Assembly (NCBI GenBank): GCA_039583875.1 | Contig: CM077151.1 | Location: 116,020,609 to 116,084,608, forward strand | Direction of reading: 5' to 3' | Source of the DNA: Platanthera guangdongensis | Lineage: Eukaryota > Streptophyta > Magnoliopsida > Asparagales > Orchidaceae | Length of the DNA stretch: 64,000 nt | Shown: in pieces, positions 1 through 9,574 of the stretch | How the letters are laid out: every line of letters begins with the position of its first letter | Numbering within the stretch: position 1 is the first letter of the stretch | Position numbers and translations under genes: made by a program | The notes under the pieces: model-generated | Told to the model about the DNA's origin: nothing | Seen by the model: only the letters and a program-made list of their open reading frames with translations | Database searches by the model: none

Positions 1-1
1 A

Positions 2-1189
2 GGGCACATAGTTCCTGACTGTCCAGAGAACAAGACCAAGGACAGAAGGGTCAGAAAAGAAAGAAGAAAGGAGAAAGACTCCAAAAGGAATGGAAATGGC
101 AAGCCCTCTTCAAGCAAAAATAAGCATACAAGAAAAGGGTTTGTTGCTGAATCCTGGAGTGAGACAGAAGAGGAATCAGAAGCCTCATCCTGCTCCAGTG
201 ATGATGAGGATGATGCAGAAGAAAAGGAATTCTGCATGATGACAATTAATGCCTCACAGCACAATTCAGAGGATGAAGAGTCAGAGTCAGACTCAGAAAC
301 CCAACCTGAAGAAGATCAGGTAATTAGTTCTTTTGATTTTACTTCAGAAGATTTTAAATCTGAACTTAAAGCACTGTGTTTAGACCTGCTAAAGTCTGAG
401 AAAGAGATTATCTCTCTCAGAAATCAATTATCTGAACACAATGGTTTAAAGTCAGAAAACCTCAAACTCTCTCAGGAGTTGGAGAAATGTAGGGAACAGA
501 TAGCTACACTGAAAAGTGAGCTCTCTGAGGCCAAGAAGCTTGAAGAATCCCTTAATGGGAGAAGCATCAAGCTGATGGACATCACAAGCACAGTGAACTC
601 TAGATTTAACAGTACACTGGGCTTGGGTGCCTCATCCAGCCAACCTATTGTTCTAACAACTCCCATCAAGTTCATTTCTGACAAGGGAAAGGGAGTTGTA
701 GAGGTTGCCAGGAAAAATTCTGATCTGCCTCAGAAAACTGAGTCCCAGCAAAAATCGTCGAACGGAGATCGACGATCGCCGAATGAAGATCGACGATCGC
801 CGAACGCAGCTCGACGATCTCAGGAAAAATCGTCGAACGCAGGTCGACGATCTCAGCCAAAGTCGTCGAACGCAGCTCGACGATCTCATATACCTGACCT
901 CAGCCATAGTCGACCGTCGAACGGAGCTCGACGATCTGACCCAAGATCGTCGAACGCAGCTCCAAGATCGTCGAACAGAGGTCAGAACTCTGGAAATTTT
1001 TTCAAAGGCAAATCAAAATTGAATCCTAAGGGTTCTTCATCCCAAACCTTCAACCCTTATACTGAATGGATTTTACCTCCAAGGAGATATCATCCTGAAG
1101 GATATAAGAGTCAGCCAGGGATGTCTTTTATTTCTGAATTTAGAGGTTATCAACCTAGGCCCAAGGTAAACTGGGTCAAAAACAAGTGA
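2..1189 (+). CDS. Sire-1 gag, C-terminal portion (nucleocapsid and linker)
   Basis: This frame is open from base 2 to a TGA at 1187-1189. It begins in the last half of a CCHC zinc knuckle (His and final Cys visible; the complete knuckle is in Sire-2 near 54993). A Lys/Arg-rich basic stretch follows, then an acidic Ser/Glu/Asp region, a coiled-coil-like Leu/Glu segment (about bases 340-560) and a Ser-Asn-Arg repeat (about 757-985). The end, with PRPKVNWVKNK, is the usual Sirevirus gag/protease border. The product would be the structural protein packaging element RNA. Pol continues one frame over, so gag and pol are not a simple continuous ORF. No stop interrupts this part. Confidence 0.85.
   Translation, partial: GHIVPDCPENKTKDRRVRKERRKEKDSKRNGNGKPSSSKNKHTRKGFVAESWSETEEESEASSCSSDDEDDAEEKEFCMMTINASQHNSEDEESESDSETQPEEDQVISSFDFTSEDFKSELKALCLDLLKSEKEIISLRNQLSEHNGLKSENLKLSQELEKCREQIATLKSELSEAKKLEESLNGRSIKLMDITSTVNSRFNSTLGLGASSSQPIVLTTPIKFISDKGKGVVEVARKNSDLPQKTESQQKSSNGDRRSPNEDRRSPNAARRSQEKSSNAGRRSQPKSSNAARRSHIPDLSHSRPSNGARRSDPRSSNAAPRSSNRGQNSGNFFKGKSKLNPKGSSSQTFNPYTEWILPPRRYHPEGYKSQPGMSFISEFRGYQPRPKVNWVKNK
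757..985. repeat. GTCGA dyad repeats inside gag coding sequence
   Basis: About nine units resembling GTCGAACGGAGCTCGAC, often extended with GATC, fall inside the gag reading frame. Translated they give SSNGARRS-like units (Ser-Ser-Asn-x-x-Arg-Arg-Ser). The same dyad occurs in the pol/post-pol spacer at 4441-4705 and in the LTR at 8229-8520. Sire-2 carries fewer units at the equivalent place (55768-55945), so copy number varies without breaking the frame. Confidence 0.9.
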
Positions 1190-1205
1190 ATTGTTTTATG
1201 TGCAG
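1166..1205 (+). promoter_or_regulatory. 40-nt GT...AG segment at the gag/pol frame change (Sire-1)
   Basis: Gag ends at 1187-1189 and pol runs in the +1 frame. The bases between AAG (1163-1165) and GTGAAGACC (from 1206) start with GTAAAC and end with TGTGCAG. Removing exactly these 40 nt joins gag codon AAG to pol codon GTG in frame. Sire-2 has the same arrangement at 56125-56164 with TAG instead of CAG at the end. Forty nt is below the usual plant intron minimum, so +1 frameshifting, or use of only the acceptor with a far upstream donor, are alternatives. Confidence 0.45.
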
Positions 1206-4200
1206 GTGAAGACCTATCCAACATCTAACCAGCAATGGTATTTGGATAGTGGGTGCTCTAAGCACATGACAGGGAATAAGGACAACCTCACATCCTTCAG
1301 AGCCAAGCTTGGACCCAAAGTTATCTTTGGTGATTCCAACTTTGGACAAACTAAGGGATATGGTGCAGTACAGATTGGATCAGTAACCTTCAAGAAGGTA
1401 GCATATGTGGAAGGACTGAAGCACAACCTAATCAGCATCAGTCAGCTATGTGATGAAGGCTACCAGGTGACCTTCAGCAAAACCTTATGCAAAATCAAGT
1501 CAGAGGACAACACAACTGTGTTGACAGGTATAAGGAAAGGTAACATTTACTTAGTAGATTTTCTTTCAACTGATATAGATATCTGCTTGTTTAATTCAGT
1601 CTATAGACCAAATGTTTTATGGCATAAGAGACTAGGACACCTAAACCTTAGAACTATTGCTAGGCTATCCAAGGACAACCTTGTTAGAGGACTACCTTCT
1701 GGCCCCTACAAGAAGGAAGGACTCTGCAAGGCTTGTCAATTAGGCAAGCAAACTAAAAACAGTTTTAAGTCACTTAATAAGAGTGATTCACCTAGGATAT
1801 TGTATCTGTTACACATGGATCTATTTGGACCCATCACAGTACAAAGCCTAGGAGGGAAATCCTACACTTTAGTAGTTGTAGATGACTTCTCTAGATTCAC
1901 TTGGGTGTTCTTTCTAAGGAAGAAGTCTGATAACTTTAAGTGTCTGACAGAGTTTCTCAAATGTATACAGATTGAGTTCAATACTCACATTGCCCTGATC
2001 AGAAGTGATCATGTGACAGAGTTTGATTCTCTTCTTATGCAAGAGTTCTGTCAGAGTGAAGGGATCAGGCATACTTTCTCAGCTCCTAGAACTCCTCAAC
2101 AAAATGGGGTAGCTGAAAGGAAAAATAGAACCCTTATTGAATCTGCCACTACATTGTTGTCAGATGCTCATCTACCTCTATCCTTTTGGGCAGAGGCAGT
2201 GAACACCTCCAACTATGTGCTGAACAGAAGCCTGATACATAAACTGAAGGGAAAGACTCCCTATGAATTAGTCAAAGGGAAGAAACCTAAAGTTGACTAT
2301 TTTAGAATTTTTGGTTGCATTTGCTATATTCACAATAATGACAAGAAATACTTAGCAAAATTTCAAGCCAAAGCTGATGAAGGAGTGTTTCTGGGATACT
2401 CCATGATCAGCAAGGCCTATAGGGTCTATAATAAATCATCTTTGAAAATTGAGGAATCTGTTCATATTTCTTTTGATGAAACTAACATGTCTTTCAAGGA
2501 GAAGATTTCTTCTACCATAGAACCTTTGCAGGAACACTCTCTAGTTGAAGATATGAACAAGCTACAGGTTGCTTAAGAAGAAGAAAGCAGTGAAGATGAA
2601 AGCAATACTCAACATATTGAACCACCACTTGAAGAGCCAGTTGTTGTACCACAAGAGGAAACAACAACACAGGTTGGTGAACAATCAACACCCCCTGTTG
2701 ATTTAGTAACATCAAGAGACCATCCAATTACCCAAATAATTGGAGAAATCTCAGATGGTGTGCAAACCAGAAATCAGGTCAACCAAAACCTGTTGCACAC
2801 CTGATTCCTTTCTCAAATTGAACCTCAGTCCATTCAAGATGCAGAGCAAGATCCACACTGGATCATTGCAATGCAAGAGGAGTTGCATCAATTTGAGAGG
2901 AACAAAGTATGGGAACTAGTGCCAAAGCCTAAGGATCATTCCATTGTTGGAACAAAATGGGTATTCAGAAATAAACTGGATGATCAAGGATTAATAATAA
3001 GGAACAAGGCAAGGCTAGTTGCTCAGGGATATTCTCAAGAAGAAGGAATTGACTACGACCAGACTTTTGCACCTGTTGCAAGATTGGAAGCCATCAGGAT
3101 ATTTCTAGCTTATGCAGCTCACAAAGGCTTCAAGGTTTATCAGATGGATGTCAAGAGTGCTTTCTTAAATGGAAACATCAAAGAGGAAGTCTATGTCAGA
3201 CAACCTCCAGGTTTTATCTCTCCAACTTATCCTGATTATGTTTTTAGACTGAACAAAGCATTATATGGTCTCAAGCAAGCTCCTAGAGTATGGTATGAGA
3301 CCCTAGCATGCTTTCTCTTGGAAAATGGTTTTATAAGGGGTAGAGTAGACCAAACTCTTTTTATTAGAACCCATAAGTCCCATACCCTACTAGTACAAAT
3401 TTATGTAGACGATATCATTTTTGGTTCTACTGACTCAAAATTGTGCAGAAGGTTTTCTAACCTGATGCATTCTAAATTTGAGATGAGTAGCATGGGTGAG
3501 CTATCCTTCTTCCTAGGATTGCAAGTCAAGCAACATGCTGAAGGCATCTTCATTTCTCAAACCAAATATGCAAATGAGCTGGTTAAGAAATTTGGTATGT
3601 CTGAGGCATCTTGTATGAAAACACCCATGCCTACCAATGCTGTACTGGATGCTGATGAACATGGGAAACCTGTTGATCAGACAACATATAGAGCAATGAT
3701 TGGCTCTTTACTGTATCTTACAGCTAGTAGACCAGATATAATGTTTGCTACATGTATATGTGCTAGGTTCCAAGTAAGCCCTAGAGAGTCACACCTAACA
3801 TTAGTAAAGAGGATTCTCAGGTATGTTAAAAGTTGTCCAAATCTAGGTCTCTGGTATCCAAAAGATTCAGCATTTGATTTAACTGGATTCTCTGATGCTG
3901 ATTATGCTGGATGCAGAATTGACAGGAAAAGCACCAGTGGAACTTGTCAGTTCCTTGGTGACAGACTTGTCTCTTGGTTTTGTAAGAAACAAACATCTGT
4001 GTCAACTTCAACTGCTGAAGCTGAATATATGGCTGCAGGCAGTTGTTGTTCACAAATATTGTGGATTCAAAACCAACTCCTAGACTATGGTTACAACTTA
4101 GAGAAGTCAAAAATCTTTTGTGACAATACAAGTGCTATTTCCATAGCTCAAAATCCAGTCCTCCATAGTAGGACAAAACACATAGAGATAAGGCATCACT

Positions 4201-4355
4201 TCTTAAGGGACAATGTTGAAAAGAATAAAATTGAATTACAATATATCCCAACTGATTTACAAAGGGGAGATATTTTCACCAAGCCTTTGGATGAAAAGAA
4301 ACACACCTTCTTCCTAAATCAGTTAGGAATGTTAGATGGAGGAAGTCTTAAATAA
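1191..4355 (+). pseudogene. Sire-1 pol: protease, integrase, RT, RNase H (two nonsense codons)
   Basis: The order is: aspartic protease motif DSG near 1247; GAG-pre-integrase zinc site WHKRLGH ... CKAC at about 1620-1735; integrase core with Asp in HMDLFGP near 1815, Asp in RSDH near 2005 and Glu in NGVAER near 2115; RT from about 2865 with [28 protein letters not shown] and YVDD near 3402; RNase H from about 3880 with [21 protein letters not shown] and [10 protein letters not shown]. The reading frame is unbroken in phase from 1191 to the TAA at 4353-4355. It is interrupted by TAA at 2574-2576 (CAA in Sire-2) and TGA at 2802-2804 (TGC in Sire-2). A Gly-to-Val change follows the second integrase Asp (HVTEF against HGIEF). 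It would make the enzymes for cDNA synthesis and integration, but this copy is dead without suppression. Confidence 0.95.
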
Positions 4356-4848
4356 TCTTCAAGATTTTGAAAGCTAAAAATTGACCAAGACTAGGCAAAA
4401 ATTCTGATTTTTCTTAGTGTCTAGAATTTTTCTGATCTCTGAACTGCGCTCGACGATTTCCCCTAAGATCGTCGAACGGAGATCGACGACTTTCAGAATC
4501 GTCGAACTGAGTTCAGCGCCTCTCAGATAGTATGAACTATCTCTTCCGGTCAACGATCGTCGAACGGCGCTCTACGATTATGTTCACTGAACAATCGTCG
4601 AACGGAGCTCGACGCTTTCCAAGATTATCGAACGGAGATCGACGATGTTGGAGTCTCTTCAGATTCCTTTAGAAGCCTCGATCGTCGAACTGAGTTAAAC
4701 GATCTTTCCAATTCTGCGTCGAATCCTAATATAAAACTCATTTTTCGCCGTCGTTCTCTCTTGCGCTTTCAATTTCTCTGCAAGAATCTTCTTCCCTCCA
4801 AACAGTTCTACACTTGGTCGTTTTGTTTGTTGAATTTTTGCAGGTACA
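4356..4848 (+). repeat. Sire-1 pol/post-pol spacer with dyad repeat array (4441-4705)
   Basis: After the pol stop comes non-coding DNA. From 4441 to 4705 it contains about eight units of the GTCGAAC-n-n-AG-n-TCGACGAT dyad separated by unrelated words. The same word is found in gag and in the LTR of this element. The array ends immediately before a TATA-like box at 4730 and a pyrimidine-rich leader. The Sire-2 equivalent is at 59400-59680. Confidence 0.85.
4730..4848 (+). promoter_or_regulatory. Possible internal promoter and splice acceptor before the post-pol ORF
   Basis: TATAAAA lies at 4730-4736. It is followed by a CT-rich stretch (about 4740-4800) like a plant 5' leader, then a T-rich tract ending in TTTTTGCAG at 4835-4843, a good 3' splice site, six bases before the ATG at 4849. 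The same layout is conserved in Sire-2 (TATAAAA 59695-59701, CAG 59807-59809, ATG 59816). It may allow a separate or spliced mRNA for the post-pol ORF. This is inference; no transcript data are available. Confidence 0.45.
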
Positions 4849-7800
4849 ATGGCTGTATCAGTTGCTGTTCTAGCCGCAATGAAGTTCGATGCTGGATTCG
4901 ACATTGATCTGCAATCTTTCAACACTACTGATCAAATATTCCAAGACATTCTGAGTTTATTCAAGGATCAGAACTTGTCTGCCCTCATGACCACCAGGAT
5001 AAAGCTGGCCTCAGATGAAATCAAGGAATGGGTTTACACTGCTCATAATCTAGACAACAACACTATTGTTGGCTCCATTGCTGGAAACCAGGTACCTCTG
5101 ACCCCCATAGTTTTAACAGAGGTTTTTGGACTAAGAAATGGAGATGATACTGCTGAATTATCTGGGGAGGAGTTTTCTGATATACTTGCCAGGATGGGTC
5201 ATCCAGAGGGAAACCCTAGCAAGTTATTCAAGAGGAACCTGTATGTTGAATATAGGTTCCTAGCAGATGTTGTAGGAAAAGTGCTGCTGGCATGCACTCT
5301 GCACATGATACCATATCCAGATACCAGCTCTGCCTCATGGGAGCTCTGGTGAATAAGAAAAGTTTGAACTGGGGAGAGGTCTTCTTTGACCTAATAAAGA
5401 AGAAAATAAACAAAAGCTTTGTTAATTTTGGAAGGATTCTTGGAGTCTTCCTGCAGAACAAGTGCCCTGCCTTGCTGGTCTCCTCTGGAGTGCACATCAA
5501 TGCCTCCAAGAGACTCACCTGTGCCCTCTTTGGCAAATGGGACAGGCAAATAAGCAAGCCCAGCAGGCCCTCCTCTAGTGCTCCTTCAGGCACCAGGACT
5601 CACAGAGTCACTCCCCCACAGGTCTCTGCTCCTGCAGAAGACCTGGCTGCTGCTGTTGCTGCTTCTTCTCCTCCTCCTATTCCAACCCTACCTCTTCCAT
5701 CCACCATTCCAGCTTCATCCCCCATTACCATCTCCCATCTCCAACATCAATTCCATCTCCAGCAACCATTTCTTCACCTCCAGTAGACCACTTCCACCCA
5801 TTGTTCTCATACCCTCCACCAGATATCACATCATCACCTTCCATACCATCCTTCACCCTTCTGGATGACTCCTACATGGATGATTCCCCCTCATCTCCTC
5901 CTGATTTACCCTCCTCTTCAACATCATTCCAAGATCTCCTCCACCATATCATTGACCAACCAAATTTCACCCCATCCATATCCATCCCCTTATCCTCCAT
6001 ATCCACTATCCCTACTCCTGAGCCATCCATTCCACTATCCAGCACTCCACTTCCAGCATCCTCAGCCATCCCTATCCCATCTACCTCTGCTCCTGCTGTT
6101 GAGCATGTAGACCTCTCAGCCCTAGCTGACAAGTTGTATGAGCTAAACGCCCCCAGGCTCTCTCTGCTCTTAGAGACCTCTTTGGCTCCTCTACAACTGT
6201 CAGTGGCAGCTCTCTCTGCCAGGCTTTCCTCCCTCCTTCCCCAGGCAGCACCTCCAGCAGTGTGCCTTGATACATATGTATCTGCATCCAGGCAGGGGGA
6301 GATGCCATATGAAGCAAGCCTTCATGCTGTTGCTGCTGCTGCTTCTGCTCCTGCTGCTGATGATACTGCTGCTGCTGCTGAGATTTCTGTGTCTGCTGCA
6401 TCTTCTGCTACTGTTGCTGTGCCTCCAGAATGTCAGGCTCCCACTGCAGTTCTGGCAATAGACCTACAGTCTTTGCTTTCTGCCTTTGATCCTGCCTTCT
6501 TCAGCCATCTCCCAGAAGTTAATGCTGTCCAGCCCTCAGAAGACCTATCTAAGGCACTGGTGCCTTTCTCTGGCTGTGACCCCAGCATCATCTCTTCTTT
6601 TGTACACTCAGTGATTGCTGCTGCTGCTGTTGAAGAAAAGACTGCCTTTGCTTCTGAAATTGTTGATGCTGCTGCTGAAGATGTTCTCACTGCTGCTGAA
6701 ATCCCAATTGCTTCTGATGAGCAAACATCCAAGGATCTTCTGATGACAGAGGCCATTGATGTTGAGCCTGCTGCAGATTCTGATGATATTACTGCTACTG
6801 TCACTACTCCTCCTTCTGTTGCTCCATCTGTTGCTCCATCTGCTGCCCCATCTGCTGTTGTCCCTGCTGCTGCTACTTCTGCCTCTGCCTCATCTGCTGC
6901 TGTTCAGTTGAAGAAAGAATTGATGAAGAAAATAGATGCTATATATGATGACCAGAGTTCTGAGTCCGATGAATACAAAACAGACTCTGATGATTCATCT
7001 GCCACTATTGCAAGGAAAAGGAAAGCTAGGAGCAAGGCAATGAAAAGGGTGCCTCCTGCAAAAGTCAAGGATAATAATGATATTCCTTATTATATTCTGC
7101 ATAACTGCCAAATTACTGAACATTGGATGCAGTACTCTAAAAATCAGCTGAAAGCAATGAAGAAGAAGAGAAAGTATGAGAAGGGCTCCTCCCAGTTCTA
7201 GCACCCTCATCCTCCTCCACCACCTCCTCCTGATGCAGGTGCAGGTGGCAGCTCTGCAAGTCAAGCCCCAGCTAGAAGCCAGGCTCCCTATCAACCCCAT
7301 GCCAGATCCTATCAAAGGGAAAGCCAATCTAGGGGTTCTTATTCTAGGAGAGGAGGATACAGGGGAAGTCAAAAAGATTTTCAGGTTTATTCTAAAGGGA
7401 ACTCCAGGCAGCACCCATACTCCAGGGGAGGACATGTTTCATCTGATACTACTTCTGGTCCATTCCCCTACAAGCTAAGAGAGACAGTGTCTGCTAGGCC
7501 TCCTCAAGACAATTCTTCCAACAGGTATGAGCCACCTGTACCATTTGAGGACCCTGAGAAGAATCCAGCTGCTTGGACTGCTAGGATGAAGGAGTTGGCT
7601 GCATTAGACCAGATAAAGAAAGCCAAAGAACAAGGGCTAGACACTTCCAATATTTCTACAATGTCAGAGCAGAGACAGAAGGAACTAGAGAAATATGTTT
7701 CCAGCAAATTCTTTGATGCAGACAGATATATGGAATTGCATCCTGCTGCTGTGGTTCCCAGGACTTCAAAGCAAACATACTTGGGTGCAGCAGATGACAC

Positions 7801-7870
7801 CAGATCCAACAAAGAATCCCTGAATCCAAACAGAGAAATCAAAATGGTTAAAGGCAAAGAGAAGAAATGA
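4849..7870 (+). pseudogene. Sire-1 post-pol ('env-like') ORF, about 1000 codons, frameshifted
   Basis: The open pieces are 4849-5352, 5292-5786 and 5801-7870 (the last with one in-frame TAG at 7199-7201), in three frames. Comparison with Sire-2 shows one original protein. The N-terminal part (about 250 residues) is a folded-looking domain ending in FGRILGVFLQNK ... ALFGKWDRQISKP, similar in style to the 'putative plant transposon protein' domain of plant elements. The middle (about 5590-6900) is Pro/Ser/Thr- then Ala-rich and low in complexity. The C-terminus has an acidic Ser/Asp patch, a basic patch (ARKRKARSKAMK), a conserved block VPPAKVKDNNDIPYYIL, an Arg/Gly/Ser-rich stretch and a Lys/Glu-rich tail. 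I see no signal peptide or transmembrane helix in the sense frame, so calling it an envelope is by position only. Function unknown. Confidence 0.8.
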
Positions 7871-8044
7871 CTTTGTAAGGTGACAATCTTTGGATTTTCT
7901 GACTGCTATCTGGATGCCATATATACACATATATATATATCTCTGTGATGTTTCTGCCATGTCTAGCTGCTGTTTTGTTTTTATGCTTTTCTGATTATAT
8001 GTTGTTATTTGATTTTCCAAAGTCTGTAAATAGTAATCCTAACC

Positions 8045-8058
8045 CAAATAGGGGGAGA
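8045..8058 (+). promoter_or_regulatory. Sire-1 polypurine tract
   Basis: The purine run AAATAGGGGGAGAT lies directly before the TGTTGG start of the 3' LTR. It primes plus-strand cDNA synthesis. The identical sequence precedes the Sire-2 3' LTR (63004-63017). Confidence 0.9.
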
Positions 8059-9574
8059 TTGTTGGAACACCCTATTACTAATTTGGGTCAGGATCACTAT
8101 GTCTCTAGGAACCTTTGTTTGACCTTCTGTATAGCTTAATAGGTCAATTAGAATTGAGTCTAAGGGTTAGAAGTCTAGGATTGGAAGCTGCCCTGAAGAC
8201 CAAGTTTTTCTGTCTGGAGACCAAGTCTGATCGTCGAGCTCAGCACGACGATTCGTCGAACTCAGATCGACGATCGTCGAGCTCAACTTCGACAGATCGT
8301 CGAGCTCCACTCGACGATCGCTGAGCTCAACTTCATAATATCGTCGAACTCCATTCGACGATCGGTGAGCTCAGTTCGACGATTTTGACTCTGCATTGGA
8401 TCTTTATCTCTGAGCTCAGTTCGACGATCTTTGAGCTCAGATCGACGATTATTTGCTGCTTAAGTTTTCCAGATCGCTGAGCTCAGCTCGACGATAGCAG
8501 AGCTCAGTTCGACGATTTCAGATAACTTCCAGAATTCAAATTCAAATCAGACAGGAGTTATTATGCAATTAATTCAGAGATTTGCTAGCCGTTTTCATTT
8601 ATTTCTGGACCAAGTTTCAAGGGATCTTTCAAGGAATAATTCTGTGGACTTTCCTCCAGAAGAGTTTTTGCAATTAAGGATGCAATCAATGCAGACCAAC
8701 GACTATCTTTGATAGAGAATGATATTCTATTCAGGAACAGAGAATAAAAGACAGAATGTTTTTGAATCAAGATAGAGGAAATACAGACATTAACAAGAAG
8801 AGAACACACAATACAGAATACAGAGACTCTCTCAAATATATTCTGTCTAAAAGAATTCTGAAGAACACTCATCAAAGAGATCAACTTCAGATCTCTTCAG
8901 CTCTCAAAGTGTTCAAGGCTAACATCATTTCAAGACTCCAGATACTCAACATTTCAGCTTGCTGAAATCATCTATTGCTGGAGATCTACCTTTGAAGGCC
9001 TATCACCCTCAAGCAAAGCTCTTCTTCCTGAAGATTTCAAGGATTCAGGGGGAGCTTTGACATCAATCCACATAGTCTTCTCAGTTGTCTGAGAAAGAGA
9101 AGACTGCCATCACTCTCTCACCCCAAGTTTGTAAAGGGTTTCTCAAACTCCCTTCAAAAGTTTGAATCTGGTTTTTGAGCACCTTGTCAAAAGCTCATTG
9201 GTGGCAAGACACCTGATCAAAAAATCTGCTTTGGTTTTTGAGCACCTTATCAAAAGCTCATTGGTGCCCAGGACACCTGATCAACTCATCCTGCAGTGGA
9301 TTCCTACCTAGGGTGGTAGAAGAGTGGATGTACCCAAGTTTGGGGAACCACTATATTTCCTTGTGTCCTTTGGTTCTGCTTGTTTACTTTTTGTTTCTGG
9401 CCTTGATTTTTCTGTGCTTAGTTTTTGCATAGCTTAGTTCTGTGATTAGATTTATATTTGCTTCCCTGCTCACACTTATTACAACAATTGTTGTAAAAGT
9501 TTTTAAAAGTACTAAAACACCACATACTCTATTCACCCCCCCTCTAGAGTATATCAGATCTAGTTGCACTTTCA
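8059..9574 (+). repeat. Sire-1 3' LTR (1516 bp)
   Basis: It starts TGTTGGAACACC after the polypurine tract and ends GCACTTTCA, matching the Sire-2 5' LTR (52429-53998) almost throughout. Contents: dyad array 8229-8520; a roughly 65-bp tandem duplication around 9171-9290 (words GGTTTTTGAGCACCTT and AAAGCTCATTGGTG twice), also present in Sire-2; the conserved promoter-proximal block GGATGTACCCAAGTTTGGGGAACCACTATA ending near 9355; and a C-rich run followed by CTCTAGAGTATATCAG near the end. Ty3/gypsy sequence begins at 9575. Confidence 0.93.
8229..8520. repeat. Dyad repeat array in Sire-1 LTR
   Basis: About ten copies of ATCGTCGAACTCCATTCGACGATC-type dyads (half-sites TCGTCGAgCT and AGnTCGACGA) alternate with TGAGCTCA words. 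They are palindromic and CG-rich. The same half-sites occur in gag and in the post-pol spacer of this element. Confidence 0.9.

Larger units (their letters stand above)
1..9574 (+). mobile_element. Sire-1: Sirevirus-type Ty1/copia element, 5' part outside window
   Basis: The order is gag (C-terminal part), protease, integrase, reverse transcriptase, RNase H, dyad-repeat spacer, long post-pol ORF, polypurine tract, 3' LTR. Integrase before RT is diagnostic of Ty1/copia, and the long post-pol ORF plus the LTR style fit the Sirevirus (SIRE/Maximus) lineage. The element closely matches Sire-2 (52429-64000) throughout, which provides the missing 5' structure. The 3' LTR ends in CA at 9574 and is followed directly by Ty3/gypsy pol sequence, so it inserted into Gypsy-1. 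The target duplication cannot be checked because the 5' end lies outside the window. Pol and the post-pol ORF carry stops and frameshifts, so the copy is not autonomous. Confidence 0.93.

Noticed and set aside
4441..4705. Regularly spaced palindromic repeats resembling a CRISPR array
   Set aside because: Spacing is irregular, the context is a plant retrotransposon with no cas genes, and the same units sit in coding and LTR sequence.
6433..6804. Antisense Ala/Ser-rich ORF
   Set aside because: Shadow of the low-complexity sense frame.
9442..9574. First part of the ORF running 9442-9777 as gypsy pol
   Set aside because: Bases up to 9574 are Sire-1 LTR; the gypsy frame begins only at 9575.
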